This document shows positions 44,519 through 53,754 of a stretch of DNA of 64,000 nt, piece after piece. The stretch is from assembly GCF_000373905.1 (NCBI RefSeq), contig NZ_KB892705.1, positions 186,001-250,000 of the forward strand, written 5' to 3'. A program made the translations under genes and the position numbers. Position 1 is the stretch's first letter. Every line of letters begins with the position of its first letter. This DNA comes from Mycobacterium sp. 155. Its GTDB lineage: Bacteria > Actinomycetota > Actinomycetes > Mycobacteriales > Mycobacteriaceae. The notes below the pieces were generated by a model that was not told the DNA's origin, did not search any database, and was given only the letters and a program-made list of their open reading frames with translations.

Positions 44519-44890
44519 ATGCCGAACGTCGAGCACATCACCCAGACCGTCAACCGCTACCTCGAGCTGGTCGCCAACGGAAGTGCCGATGAGATCGCCG
44601 AGCTGTACGCGGACGACGCGACCGTCGAGGACCCGGCGGGCGGCGAGGTGCACATCGGACGGGCCGCCATCCGTGGCTTCTACGCCAACGTCGAGAACAT
44701 CAAGAGCAAGACCGAGCTGGTGACCCTTCGGGTGGCCGGCCATGAAGCCGCGTTCCATTTCCGGCTCACGATGGACTTGGGTAACAGCAGCATGCGGGTC
44801 GAGCCCATCGACGTCATGACGTTCGACGGCGACGGCAAGATCTCCGCGATGAAGGCCTACTGGTCGCCTGCCGACACCGTCAAGTTGTAG
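44519..44890 (+). CDS. Ketosteroid delta-isomerase-like (NTF2-fold) protein
   Basis: This 123-residue protein closely resembles bacterial delta5-3-ketosteroid isomerase. It has Y14 (VNRYLELV), D38 in YADDATVEDPAGGE and the acid pair partner in VEPIDVMTFDGDGKI near D98. The first two sit at the same numbers as the oxyanion-hole tyrosine and the general base of the classical enzymes. It could isomerise steroid intermediates or be a related SnoaL-type enzyme. It follows the DUF255 gene by 40 bases and converges with hemolysin III. Confidence 0.85.
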   Translation: MPNVEHITQTVNRYLELVANGSADEIAELYADDATVEDPAGGEVHIGRAAIRGFYANVENIKSKTELVTLRVAGHEAAFHFRLTMDLGNSSMRVEPIDVMTFDGDGKISAMKAYWSPADTVKL

Positions 44891-44893
44891 GGC

Positions 44894-45718
44894 TCAGAAC
44901 ACCGCGAACCACATGGCGATGTAGTGGCAGATCGCCGCCACGGCCGTACAGGCATGGAAGAACTCGTGATGTCCGAACGTCGCCGGCCACGGGTTTGGCC
45001 ACTTCAGGGCATAGAGCACGCCGCCGATGCTGTAGAGCGCGCCGCCGACGATCAGCAGGACCACCGCCGCCACGCCTGCGCCGTGCATGATCGGCCCGAT
45101 GAACCAGGCCGCCACCCAGCCCAGCAGGATATAGAGCGGCACTCCCAGCCAGCGTGGCGCCGAGGGCCAGAACATCTTGAGCAGTACGCCCGCGGCTGCC
45201 CCACCCCAGACGATCCAGAACAGCACCATGCCTTCGGATTCCGGAAGGGCCAGCAGCGCGAAGGGTGTGTAGCTGCCGGCGATGAAAACGAAGATCATCG
45301 AATGATCGAGCCGCTTCATCCACTTGCGGGCATCCGGAGACTTCCAGGTCACCCGATGATAGGTGCCGCTGACGGCGAACATCGCCACGATGGTGAACGT
45401 GTAGAGCAACGTCGCGAGACCGGCGCGGGTGGATTCCATCGACCATGACACCGATACCAGTGCGACACCTGCGATGAACGCGACGACGGCCGAGTACACG
45501 TGTATCCAGCCGCGGGCGCGGGGCCTGCCGATGAATTGTGCGACACCTTCCGCAACGGCCTCAGGCAGGTCTTCGGCTTGATGGCTCGCGGCCGCGGCAG
45601 CTCGATACGGCGTGGCGGCGTCGATCGGGGCGGGTTGATCGGTGCTCCTCGCGTCCGCGGGGTGATCGGCGCTCCTCGCGTCCGCGGGGTGATCGGTGCT
45701 CCTCGCGTCCGCGGTCAT
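44894..45718 (-). CDS. Hemolysin III (PAQR)-family membrane protein
   Basis: The protein has 274 residues from ATG 45718. The first 30 residues are tandem repeats (STDHPADAR and variants) encoded by 27-base DNA repeats. Seven membrane helices then follow the PAQR pattern, with [20 protein letters not shown], the serine/histidine/aspartate signature in [20 protein letters not shown] and the histidines in [19 protein letters not shown]. It corresponds to Rv1085c. Family members are probably zinc-dependent membrane hydrolases. The repeat N-terminus may be non-essential, and a later start is possible. Confidence 0.88.
   Translation of the reverse strand: MTADARSTDHPADARSADHPADARSTDQPAPIDAATPYRAAAAASHQAEDLPEAVAEGVAQFIGRPRARGWIHVYSAVVAFIAGVALVSVSWSMESTRAGLATLLYTFTIVAMFAVSGTYHRVTWKSPDARKWMKRLDHSMIFVFIAGSYTPFALLALPESEGMVLFWIVWGGAAAGVLLKMFWPSAPRWLGVPLYILLGWVAAWFIGPIMHGAGVAAVVLLIVGGALYSIGGVLYALKWPNPWPATFGHHEFFHACTAVAAICHYIAMWFAVF
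45636..45714 (-). repeat. 27-base tandem repeat in hemolysin III gene
   Basis: Three copies (45636-45662, 45663-45689 and a 25-base part at 45690-45714) differ by single bases. They encode nine-residue units at the protein's N-terminus. Copy number is likely to vary between strains. Confidence 0.85.
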
Positions 45719-45775
45719 ATCACCTCCATCAACAGCCGTGGGGTTATCCCGACGGCCACAGTAGTCTGGATTCTC

Positions 45776-46570
45776 GTGGACATCATTCCCCCGCGTCTCA
45801 AGGAACCGGCCTACCGGCTCTACGAGATGCGGTTGCGTCAGGAGTTGGCGCAGTCCAAAGCTCAACTGCCGCGCCATATCGCGGTGCTGTGTGACGGCAA
45901 CCGGCGCTGGGCGCGTGAGACAGGTCACGACGATGTCAGCATCGGCTATCGCATGGGTGCGGCCAAGATCGCCGAGATGCTGCGCTGGTGCCAGGCCGCC
46001 GGCATTGAGATGGCCACCGTGTACCTGCTCTCGACTGAGAACCTGCAGCGCGACCCCGAAGAGTTGTCCGGGCTGATCGAGATCATCACCGACGTGGTGG
46101 AGGAGATCTGTGCACCCGCCAACAAGTGGAGCGTGCGCACCGTCGGCGATCTGTCGCTGCTCGGCGACGCACCGGCCCGCCGGCTGCGGGAGGCCGTAGA
46201 ACGGACGGCATCCACCGCCGGTGGCTCTTTTCACGTGAATGTCGCTGTCGCCTACGGCGGCAGGCAGGAGATCGTCGACGCCGTGCGCTCGCTGCTGAGT
46301 AAGGAGCTGGCCAACGGCGCCACCGCCGAGCAGCTCATCGAAGCCGTCACCGCCGAAGGCATCTCGGAGAACCTGTACACCTCCGGCCAACCTGATCCGG
46401 ATCTGGTGATCCGGACCTCGGGCGAGCAACGGTTGAGCGGATTCCTGTTGTGGCAGAGCGCCTATTCGGAGATGTGGTTCACCGAGGCGTACTGGCCGGC
46501 GTTCCGGCGGGTGGACTTCCTGCGCGCCCTGCGCGATTACACCGCGAGGCACCGCCGCTTCGGTAAATAG
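45776..46570 (+). CDS. Short-chain Z-isoprenyl diphosphate synthase (UppS family)
   Basis: This cis-prenyltransferase of 264 residues has the catalytic aspartate in [17 protein letters not shown] (about D40), the substrate region [19 protein letters not shown] and the C-terminal [20 protein letters not shown]. By position it is Rv1086, the enzyme that makes Z,E-farnesyl diphosphate for the longer decaprenyl synthase. The GTG at 45776 is divergent from hemolysin III by 57 bases. It supplies carriers for arabinogalactan and peptidoglycan precursors. Confidence 0.9.
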   Translation: MDIIPPRLKEPAYRLYEMRLRQELAQSKAQLPRHIAVLCDGNRRWARETGHDDVSIGYRMGAAKIAEMLRWCQAAGIEMATVYLLSTENLQRDPEELSGLIEIITDVVEEICAPANKWSVRTVGDLSLLGDAPARRLREAVERTASTAGGSFHVNVAVAYGGRQEIVDAVRSLLSKELANGATAEQLIEAVTAEGISENLYTSGQPDPDLVIRTSGEQRLSGFLLWQSAYSEMWFTEAYWPAFRRVDFLRALRDYTARHRRFGK

Positions 46571-46620
46571 GGCTGTCTGCTCTTCGCGCAAGCGCTCATC
46601 GCCATGCCACACTGGGGTTC

Positions 46621-47979
46621 ATGGCTGCGCTGTCGGCGGTGGTCTTCACGCTCAGCTGGTGGCTGGGGCTCTACCTTCTTGCCCGGGACCCGCGTAAACC
46701 CGTCCTGGTGTGCGCCGCGATCGGGCTGACCAGCTTCGCCGTCGTCGTCGCGCTCGACGCCGTCCGTGTGGTCAGCGGATCGGATCTGCTCGGCCGCATC
46801 GAGATCTATCTGGTGGCACTGCCCGGCATCGCCTGGTTCGCGGTCATGCTCGAGCTGTCCCGGCCGAGTGACACCTGGCGTGCCCGCGCCGGGGAGATCG
46901 CGGCGATCTTCGCCGTCGCGGTGCTGGCTTTCGCCGGCGCCGCAATGGCGGGCAGTGTCGACGGGCCGTTGCGCACCGGACACTGGGTGATGTTCGCGGT
47001 GATCTCGCTGGCCTCGCTCGGCGCGATGGTCAAGGCCGTGCTCGGCGGTGCCAAGCCCCGATCGGTGGTCGGCTTCATCATCGTCGCGACCCTGTTCTTC
47101 GCGCTCGGCAACGCGATCATCGTCATTCCCCTGGGCCTGGTGCCGAGCTGGCTGGCGTTGGCGTCCACCGGTTTTGACGTCGCGCTCCTCGGCATCGCGG
47201 TCGCCATCTGGGATGCGTTCGACGAAGGGCAAGCACTGCGCGCCGATATGCGGCGGTCCATTCTCGGCACGTTGGTGATCGCGGTGCCGTTCGGCGCGCA
47301 AGCACTGATCGGTGCCGCCGTACTGACCGGCAGCGGCCGGATTGCGATGACGGTCCTGCTGTTCACCAGCCTCGCCGTCGCCGTCGCGGTAGAGGTGCTG
47401 GCCGATCCGCTGGCAGGGCTGCTGGACCGGATGGCGTTCTCCCGGTCACCGGCCCTGCGCGCCGACCGCGAAGCGCTGCGGCGGACGGAGGCGGCGCTAC
47501 CGCTGCGCTCGGGTAGCCCGCTCGACGATGTCGACGACGACGCGTTCGCCCGGCTGACCCGCCGCGCTCTGGGGCACTACGGCGACCTGTCCAAACTCAT
47601 GGCCAGCCCACTGACCGCGCTGCCCGCCATCGACGCCCGGCTGGCCGAACGCGGTGCCGCCGATCAACCGCTGGAGCGGGCAAACGAACTCAAAGCGCTG
47701 TTGGCCGATCGCATAGCGGCCCTCAAGCCGCGTGGCGGTGGTGAGTTCGGCACCACCGAGCAGTGGCGCCACTACAACTCGCTGTACTTCCCCTACGTCG
47801 TCGGCGTGCGCGCGTACGCACAGAACGCCACAGCCGCCGGTCTGGACCCCGTTGCCCGGCAGGCATGGCAGTGGTTGGTCACCGAGGTGCCACAGCGGTC
47901 CCTGCACAACTGGCAGAACGCCGCGGCCAGGGTGATAGCCGCCGACCTGCGCGCGGCATTGGTGCGCACTCCGAGCTGA
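46621..47979 (+). CDS. Polytopic membrane protein with soluble C-terminal domain, unknown
   Basis: This 452-residue protein has about ten hydrophobic helices in the first 270 residues (ALSAVVFTLSWWLGLYLLA, WLALASTGFDVALLGIAVAI, VLLFTSLAVAVAVEVLADPL). The layout is reminiscent of N-terminal sensor membrane domains. A hydrophilic alpha-helical C-terminus of about 180 residues (GHYGDLSKLMASPLTALPAI, GTTEQWRHYNSLYFPYVVGV) includes a conserved-looking WRHYN and WQWL region, possibly a helical DNA-binding or effector part. No kinase motif is seen. It is absent from this place in M. tuberculosis as I recall. I do not recognise the family. Confidence 0.7.
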   Translation: MAALSAVVFTLSWWLGLYLLARDPRKPVLVCAAIGLTSFAVVVALDAVRVVSGSDLLGRIEIYLVALPGIAWFAVMLELSRPSDTWRARAGEIAAIFAVAVLAFAGAAMAGSVDGPLRTGHWVMFAVISLASLGAMVKAVLGGAKPRSVVGFIIVATLFFALGNAIIVIPLGLVPSWLALASTGFDVALLGIAVAIWDAFDEGQALRADMRRSILGTLVIAVPFGAQALIGAAVLTGSGRIAMTVLLFTSLAVAVAVEVLADPLAGLLDRMAFSRSPALRADREALRRTEAALPLRSGSPLDDVDDDAFARLTRRALGHYGDLSKLMASPLTALPAIDARLAERGAADQPLERANELKALLADRIAALKPRGGGEFGTTEQWRHYNSLYFPYVVGVRAYAQNATAAGLDPVARQAWQWLVTEVPQRSLHNWQNAAARVIAADLRAALVRTPS

Positions 47980-48310
47980 GCGAGGCAATAGGCCCTGACC
48001 TGCGGTTGGCAGTGCTTGGCAGCGTCCGGCGTCGATCTGGCAGTGCGCCCGAGAGCAATGTCGGAGGTGTTCGAAGAGCTCGACACCGCCTCATTGCCGA
48101 GGAGCTGGCCATGACCGTCTTCGTCACCCGATCACTATCCGAATCCGACCCGAGGGGCGCTGCTCTATGTGCTGGCCGGCTGGCTGCAATACCGCGGAGT
48201 GCGCCGTCTGGCGTGACTCCGTTTCCGCCGGTGCGGGGGCCGCATCCGAAGAGGTTGCGGCTGCGGTCCTCGCACCGTGCTCACTCGCAACTCCCACCAA
48301 AAGGAGAATC
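47980..48310. other. Intergenic region
   Basis: In these 331 bases I support no gene. Several frames cross it, one ending at 48314 just inside the next gene, but none has a family match or start signal. A good Shine-Dalgarno AAGGAG lies at its right edge for the next gene. Confidence 0.35.
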
Positions 48311-48715
48311 ATGACCGCCATCACCACCGCCCGCACCGCGAGCGCGTCCGACACCCTGCTGCGGTTGGCCATGCGCGTCGACGCGATCTTCGTCGGTATC
48401 ACCGGCATCGTCCTGCTCGCCACGGCCGGCTGGTTCTCGGGCCTCACCGGCTTGCCGAAGTCGATCGAGTACGGCGTCGGCGTCTTCTCAGTCGTCTACG
48501 GCATCGTGGTGTTCGCGCTCGCGGCCATCGAGCGGGTCCGACCGGCCGGCAGCGGGACAGCCGTGGCCAACGCGCTGTGCACCGTGATCGCTGTGGTCGC
48601 CGTGCTCACCATGCCACTCACGATGGCGGGCGGGGTGATCGTGATCGCCACGGGAATCTATACCGCGGCGATGGCCGAATGGCAGTTCGTCGGAGTCCGC
48701 CGGATCCCGGCCTGA
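48311..48715 (+). CDS. Small four-helix membrane protein
   Basis: The protein has 134 residues from ATG 48311, with AAGGAG at 48301-48306. Four hydrophobic helices are visible (AIFVGITGIVLLATAGWFSG, YGVGVFSVVYGIVVFALAAI, VANALCTVIAVVAVLTMPLT, GVIVIATGIYTAAMAEWQFV). It resembles small integral membrane proteins common in actinobacteria with no assigned role. It is convergent with coaA across a long hairpin. Confidence 0.7.
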   Translation: MTAITTARTASASDTLLRLAMRVDAIFVGITGIVLLATAGWFSGLTGLPKSIEYGVGVFSVVYGIVVFALAAIERVRPAGSGTAVANALCTVIAVVAVLTMPLTMAGGVIVIATGIYTAAMAEWQFVGVRRIPA

Positions 48716-48733
48716 CACAACGTTGCCGAGCGG

Positions 48734-48776
48734 CCAGTTGTCACCCGCAAATCGCGAGAATGCGTGTGACAACTGG
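48734..48776. terminator. Bidirectional hairpin between convergent genes
   Basis: CCAGTTGTCAC (48734-48744) pairs with GTGACAACTGG (48766-48776), and an inner CGCA/TGCG extends the stem. It lies between the four-helix gene and coaA and can terminate both. Confidence 0.7.
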
Positions 48777-48787
48777 TCTTTCGGCAG

Positions 48788-49726
48788 TCAGAGTTTCCGC
48801 AGCCGCAGCCGGTTGATGGCATGATCGGCGTCCTTGCGCAGCACCAGGGTGGCGCGCGGCCGGGTCGGCAGGATGTTCTCGATCAGGTTGGGCCGGTTGA
48901 TGGAATGCCAGATGTCGCGTGCGGCGAACACGGCTTGCTCGTCGGTCAGGGTCGAGTAGTGGTGGAAGTGTGACGCCGGATCGGCGAAGGCCGTCGAACG
49001 CATCGTCAGGAATCGCGAGATGTACCACTGCTCGATGTCTTCGATGCGGGCGTCGACGTACACCGAGAAGTCGAACAGATCCGACACCATCAACGCCGGA
49101 CCGGTCTGCAGGACGTTTAGCCCCTCGAGGATGAGGATGTCGGGATGGCGGACGACCTGCTTCTCGTCGGGCACGATGTCGTACAGCAGGTGCGAGTAGA
49201 CCGGGGCGCAGGCCTCGTCGACCCCTGATTTCACCGCGGTGACGAACCGCATCAGCCCTCGCCGGTCGTAACTCTCTGGAAAACCCTTGCGGTGCATCAT
49301 GTTCCGGCGGTTGAGCTCCTGGTTGGGGTACAGGAACCCGTCGGTCGTGACCAGATCGACGCGCAGATGATGTTCCCAGCGGGCGAGCAAGGCCTGCAGC
49401 ACACGTGCGGTGGTGGACTTGCCCACCGCCACGCTGCCGGCCACCCCGATGACGAACGGCACCGGCCGGTCCGGGTTCTGCTGCGGCTCACCGAGGAATT
49501 CGGCGGTGGCAGCGAACAACCGCTGACGCGCGGCCACCTGCAGGTGGATCAATCGGGCGAGCGGCAGATAGACCTCTTCCACCTCCAGGAGGTCGAGCTT
49601 CTCACCCATGCCGCGCAGGCGCACCAGCTCATCCTCGGTCAGCTTCAGCGGGGTCGACATGCGCAGCGAACGCCACTGACTTCGGTCGAACTCCACATAG
49701 GGGCTCGGCTCGCTGGGCCGCGGCAT
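48788..49726 (-). CDS. coaA: Pantothenate kinase, type I
   Basis: This 312-residue enzyme phosphorylates pantothenate, the committed step of coenzyme A synthesis. The P-loop is [20 protein letters not shown], the substrate region is [18 protein letters not shown], and [11 protein letters not shown] and [17 protein letters not shown] follow as in bacterial PanK-I. It corresponds to CoaA (Rv1092c). ATG 49726 gives [19 protein letters not shown], the usual N-terminus. Confidence 0.95.
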   Translation of the reverse strand: MPRPSEPSPYVEFDRSQWRSLRMSTPLKLTEDELVRLRGMGEKLDLLEVEEVYLPLARLIHLQVAARQRLFAATAEFLGEPQQNPDRPVPFVIGVAGSVAVGKSTTARVLQALLARWEHHLRVDLVTTDGFLYPNQELNRRNMMHRKGFPESYDRRGLMRFVTAVKSGVDEACAPVYSHLLYDIVPDEKQVVRHPDILILEGLNVLQTGPALMVSDLFDFSVYVDARIEDIEQWYISRFLTMRSTAFADPASHFHHYSTLTDEQAVFAARDIWHSINRPNLIENILPTRPRATLVLRKDADHAINRLRLRKL

Positions 49727-49756
49727 TCGGCCAGTCTTGCATTTACGGTTGAGGAT

Positions 49757-50962
49757 ATGGCTAACGGGATCGACTCAACCGGCTTCATCCGCGAATATCT
49801 GCTGCTCGGTTTGCGGTTCGATCGGGTTGAAGAGGGTTACGTCGACTCCTTCACGGGAGATCCGGCACTACGCCGCCAGGTCGGCGACGAACCGGCCCCC
49901 GAACCGGCTGATCTAGCCCGGCAGGCCGATCGGCTGCTCACCCAGATTCCCGACGATCTGGACCGCGACCGGGCCGAGTACGTTGCCGCCCACCTGCGCG
50001 CGCTGAACTGTGCAGGCCGCAAGTTCGCCGGCGAGCAGGTCGGCTTCGTCGACGAGGTGCAGGCCTATTTCGACGTCCACATCAGCAAGGGCGATCCGGA
50101 GCGTTATCGCGCCGCGCACGCCAAACTCAATGAGGCGCTGGGCGGCAGCGGACCGCTTGCCGAACGTATCCAGGCTCACCGAACCAGCGACGAGATCCCG
50201 CCGGAACGCCTCGAGGAGTGCATCCATGCGTTCTCCTCGGCGCTGCGTGACAGGGTGCGCGCCGAATACGCGCTACCCGAAACCGAGACCATCACCTACG
50301 AGGTGGTCACCGACAAGCCGTGGTCGGGGTTCAACTACTACCTGGGCGATTACCGCTCGACGGTCGCAGTCAACGCCGACCTCAAGCAGCAGATGGCGAA
50401 CCTGCCCAGGCTGGTCGCCCACGAGTCCTATCCCGGCCATCACACCGAGCACTGCCGCAAGGAGGCGGGCCTGGTGGAGCGGCAGGGGCAGTTGGAACAG
50501 ACGATCTTCCTCGTCAACACCCCACAGTGCCTGATGGCTGAGGGTCTGGCCGACCTGGCCCTGTATGCGGTCGTTGGGCCGGGCTGGGGGAGCTGGGCCG
50601 GCGAAATCTACGCGGACCTGGGACTGCGGTTCGACGGCGAGCGCGCCGAAGCGGTGTCGGAAGCGCTAGCCGGGCTGGCCGACGTGCGTCAGGACGCGGC
50701 GCTGATGCTGCACGACGAACACCGCGACGTCGACGATGTCGTCGCATTTCTCAAGCGCTGGCTGTTGGTCAACGATGAGCGCGCAAGACAGATGTTGCGC
50801 TTCCTGTCCTCGCCGCTGTGGCGGGCCTACACCAGCACCTACATCGAGGGGTACCGGTTGCTGCGGAGTTGGCTGGACGCCCGGCCCGACGATGTGTCGT
50901 TGGCTTCCCGGTTCGGCCGGCTGCTCGACGAGCCGCTGATCCCGTCGACGCTGCGGGCTTGA
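49757..50962 (+). CDS. DUF885 metallopeptidase-like protein
   Basis: This 401-residue protein starts at ATG 49757. It has the DUF885 zinc motif [20 protein letters not shown] (HESxPGHH) and a likely downstream ligand in [20 protein letters not shown]. The rest is helical, as in this gluzincin-like family of carboxypeptidases. No signal peptide is visible, so it is probably cytoplasmic. It is divergent from coaA by 30 bases. The substrate is unknown. Confidence 0.82.
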   Translation: MANGIDSTGFIREYLLLGLRFDRVEEGYVDSFTGDPALRRQVGDEPAPEPADLARQADRLLTQIPDDLDRDRAEYVAAHLRALNCAGRKFAGEQVGFVDEVQAYFDVHISKGDPERYRAAHAKLNEALGGSGPLAERIQAHRTSDEIPPERLEECIHAFSSALRDRVRAEYALPETETITYEVVTDKPWSGFNYYLGDYRSTVAVNADLKQQMANLPRLVAHESYPGHHTEHCRKEAGLVERQGQLEQTIFLVNTPQCLMAEGLADLALYAVVGPGWGSWAGEIYADLGLRFDGERAEAVSEALAGLADVRQDAALMLHDEHRDVDDVVAFLKRWLLVNDERARQMLRFLSSPLWRAYTSTYIEGYRLLRSWLDARPDDVSLASRFGRLLDEPLIPSTLRA

Positions 50963-51051
50963 CCTCGCGGCCCCGCGGATCTCTGTGGCGGGCCAGGCGG
51001 CGACGGGCCACGGCGGCGGCGGGCCACGGCGGCGACGCGCCACGGCCACCT

Positions 51052-51098
51052 TGTCACGCTGGAGTGGCTGCCGGCGTCGAGTGTCACGCTGGAGTGAC
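51052..51098. promoter_or_regulatory. Repeated dyad upstream of glyA (candidate operator)
   Basis: TGTCACGCTGGAGTG occurs at 51052-51066 and again at 51082-51096, exactly 30 bases apart. The second copy extends to GTCACGCTGGAGTGAC, an inverted repeat with 5-base arms. The spacing is close to three DNA turns, as expected for two dimers on one face. It lies about 80-130 bases before the glyA start. Confidence 0.4.
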
Positions 51099-51179
51099 GC
51101 ACGGGGCGCGGTAGGGGCCACATTGGGGTGCTGACGGGTGCAGTCAATGCCCACAGCCGCTCCGACTAGGCTCAATCCC

Positions 51180-52652
51180 ATGGCAGCAGACTCGTCGTCC
51201 ACCTCATCTTCTGTGCCCGCGGCCTCTGGCGCCGATTACGCCGACACCGCCAGTGCCGCCTATCAGGCCGCGCTGCGGGTCATCGAGTCCGTCGAGCCCC
51301 GGATCGCCGCAGCAACCCGCAAAGAGCTTGCCGACCAACGAGATTCGCTCAAGCTGATCGCGAGTGAGAACTACGCGTCACCGGCCGTGCTGCTGACGAT
51401 GGGCACCTGGTTCTCCGACAAGTACGCCGAAGGCACCGTTGGGCACCGCTTCTACGCCGGCTGCCAGAACGTCGACACCGTCGAAGCGCTGGCCGCCGAG
51501 CACGCCCGCGAACTGTTCGGCGCACCGTACGCCTACGTGCAGCCGCACTCTGGCATCGACGCCAATCTCGTTGCGTTCTGGGCGATCCTGGCCACCCGCG
51601 TGGAAGCGCCGGAGCTCGCTAACCTCGGCGCCAAGCATGTCAACGACCTGTCCGAGGCCGACTGGGAGACCCTGCGCAACAAGCTGGGCAATCAGCGGCT
51701 GCTCGGTATGTCGCTGGATGCCGGAGGGCACCTGACCCACGGCTTCCGGCCCAACATCTCCGGCAAGATGTTCCATCAGCACAGCTACGGCACCAACCCC
51801 GAGACCGGGTTCCTCGACTACGACGCCGTCGCCGCCGCTGCCCGCGAATTCAAGCCGCTGATCCTGGTCGCCGGCTACTCGGCGTACCCGCGGCGGGTGA
51901 ACTTCGCCAAGATGCGCGAGATCGCCGACGAGGTGGGTGCGACGCTGATGGTCGACATGGCACACTTCGCCGGTCTGGTGGCCGGCAAGGTCTTCACCGG
52001 TGACGAGGATCCGGTGCCGCACGCGCACGTCACCACCACGACGACGCACAAGTCGCTACGTGGGCCGCGTGGCGGCATGGTGCTGGCCACCGAGGAGTTC
52101 GCGCCCGCGGTCGACAAGGGTTGCCCCATGGTGCTCGGCGGGCCGCTGTCGCACGTGATGGCCGCCAAGGCTGTCGCGCTAGCCGAGGCGCGCCAACCCG
52201 CGTTCCAGTCGTACGCCCAGCAGGTCGCGGACAATGCCCAGGCCCTGGCCAACGGCTTCACCAAGCGCGACGCCGGGCTGGTCACCGGCGGCACCGACAA
52301 CCACATCGTGCTGCTCGACGTGCGGTCGTTCGGTCTGACCGGCCGCCAGGCGGAATCGGCGCTGCTGGACGCAGGCGTCGTCACCAACCGCAACTCTGTC
52401 CCGGCCGACCCGAACGGCGCCTGGTACACCAGCGGTGTGCGGCTCGGCACCCCGGCGCTTACGAGCCGTGGATTCGACGCCGACGACTTCGACCGGGTGG
52501 CTGAACTCATCGTCGAGGTGCTGTCCAACACACAGCCCGACGGTTCCTCCAAAGCTAAGTACAAGCTGGCTGATGGCACCGCCGAGCGTGTCCACGCCGC
52601 GTCGTCTGAGCTGCTCGAGGCCAACCCGTTGTACCCGGGTCTGACGCTCTGA
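51180..52652 (+). CDS. glyA: Serine hydroxymethyltransferase, long form
   Basis: This PLP enzyme of 490 residues interconverts serine and glycine with tetrahydrofolate. The active-site lysine is about K291 in [17 protein letters not shown], and other contacts are [33 protein letters not shown] and [14 protein letters not shown]. It is about 60 residues longer than the GlyA1 I recall from M. tuberculosis (426), with extra sequence around residues 140-200 ([20 protein letters not shown]). It nevertheless holds the same chromosomal position, before desA2. ATG 51180 is chosen; an in-frame start at 51138 lacks support. Confidence 0.9.
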   Translation: MAADSSSTSSSVPAASGADYADTASAAYQAALRVIESVEPRIAAATRKELADQRDSLKLIASENYASPAVLLTMGTWFSDKYAEGTVGHRFYAGCQNVDTVEALAAEHARELFGAPYAYVQPHSGIDANLVAFWAILATRVEAPELANLGAKHVNDLSEADWETLRNKLGNQRLLGMSLDAGGHLTHGFRPNISGKMFHQHSYGTNPETGFLDYDAVAAAAREFKPLILVAGYSAYPRRVNFAKMREIADEVGATLMVDMAHFAGLVAGKVFTGDEDPVPHAHVTTTTTHKSLRGPRGGMVLATEEFAPAVDKGCPMVLGGPLSHVMAAKAVALAEARQPAFQSYAQQVADNAQALANGFTKRDAGLVTGGTDNHIVLLDVRSFGLTGRQAESALLDAGVVTNRNSVPADPNGAWYTSGVRLGTPALTSRGFDADDFDRVAELIVEVLSNTQPDGSSKAKYKLADGTAERVHAASSELLEANPLYPGLTL

Positions 52653-52717
52653 CAGGACTCGCGACACGCCACCGATCCGATTTCGAGAAACATGTGAACT
52701 AGGGTTACAGTTACTCC

Positions 52718-53545
52718 ATGGCACAGAAACCTGTCCCTAATGCGCTGACCCTCGAGCTCGAGCCAATCGTGACGGCCGAACTACGCCGCCACATTGACTC
52801 CGAGGATCTCTGGTATGCCCACGACTATGTGCCGTTCGACCAGGGCGAGAACTTCGCGTTCCTAGGCGGACGGGATTGGGATCCCTCTCAGGTGACCCTG
52901 CCCAAGAACGTCACCGATGCTTTGGAGATCCTCCTGATCACCAAGGACAACCTCGCCGGGTACCACCGCGAGCTGGTCGAACACTTCATCCTCGAGGAGA
53001 AGTGGGGCCGGTTCCTAGGTCGCTGGACCGCCGAGGAGCATCTGCACGCAGTCGCGTTGCGCAACTACCTGGTGGTCACGCGTGAGATCGACCCGACCGC
53101 CAACGAGGACGTCCGCGTCGAGCACGTGATGAAGGGCTATCGGGCCGACACCTTCAGTCAGATCGAGACGCTGGTGTTCATGGCGTTCTTCGAGCGCGCC
53201 CACGCGGTCTACTGCCGCAACCTGCAGGCGCAGGCCGACGAGCCGGTGCTCGCGTCGTTGATGGGCCGGATCGCCGGCGACGAGAAGCGGCACGAGGAGT
53301 TTTTCGCCAACCTCGTGTCGTACGTGCTGGAGCAGCACCGCGACGAGACCGTCGCGGCGATCGCCTCCCGTGCGAACGAGCTCGACGTCATCGGTGCCGA
53401 CATCGACGCCTACCAGGACAAGGTCGCGTTGGTGGCCGAGTCCGGCATCTTCGACAAGGCCGCGTTGCGCAAGGTGATCTCCGACCGGATCACCGCATGG
53501 GGTCTGGCCGGCGAGGACCAGCTCCAAGAGTTCATCAGCACGTAA
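52718..53545 (+). CDS. desA2: Acyl-ACP desaturase DesA2
   Basis: This 275-residue member of the soluble diiron fatty-acid desaturase family carries the ligands EEKWGRFLGRWTAEEHLHA and RIAGDEKRHEEFFANLV, corresponding to the two (D/E)xxxH-type motifs. It corresponds to DesA2 (Rv1094). DesA proteins introduce double bonds into acyl chains destined for mycolic acids. It is preceded by a 65-base gap with an AT-rich stretch (AACTAGGGTTACAGTTACTC) that probably contains its promoter. Confidence 0.93.
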   Translation: MAQKPVPNALTLELEPIVTAELRRHIDSEDLWYAHDYVPFDQGENFAFLGGRDWDPSQVTLPKNVTDALEILLITKDNLAGYHRELVEHFILEEKWGRFLGRWTAEEHLHAVALRNYLVVTREIDPTANEDVRVEHVMKGYRADTFSQIETLVFMAFFERAHAVYCRNLQAQADEPVLASLMGRIAGDEKRHEEFFANLVSYVLEQHRDETVAAIASRANELDVIGADIDAYQDKVALVAESGIFDKAALRKVISDRITAWGLAGEDQLQEFIST

Positions 53546-53754
53546 CACGTTGGGCGCCAAGCGCGCGGCGCGCCGATCAGCAAACCCGCCGTGGCGGGAG
53601 TAGCGTCGATTCCGATGGCTAGCGACATGCTCTGCTGTCCGGACGGTACCGATCGTTTTCTTTGCGAGAGGACCGGCCCCGGTCCTGGTGCCGCAGCGTC
53701 CACCGAGAAGTTCGCGTGGGGCCGCGTAACGAGCTTCGCCTCTAGGAGCGCCAC

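Noticed and set aside
53546..53754. Antitoxin gene (PhoAT-like) upstream of phoH2
   Set aside because: I looked for an overlapping small frame with a good start. None is convincing, so I do not claim a toxin-antitoxin pair.
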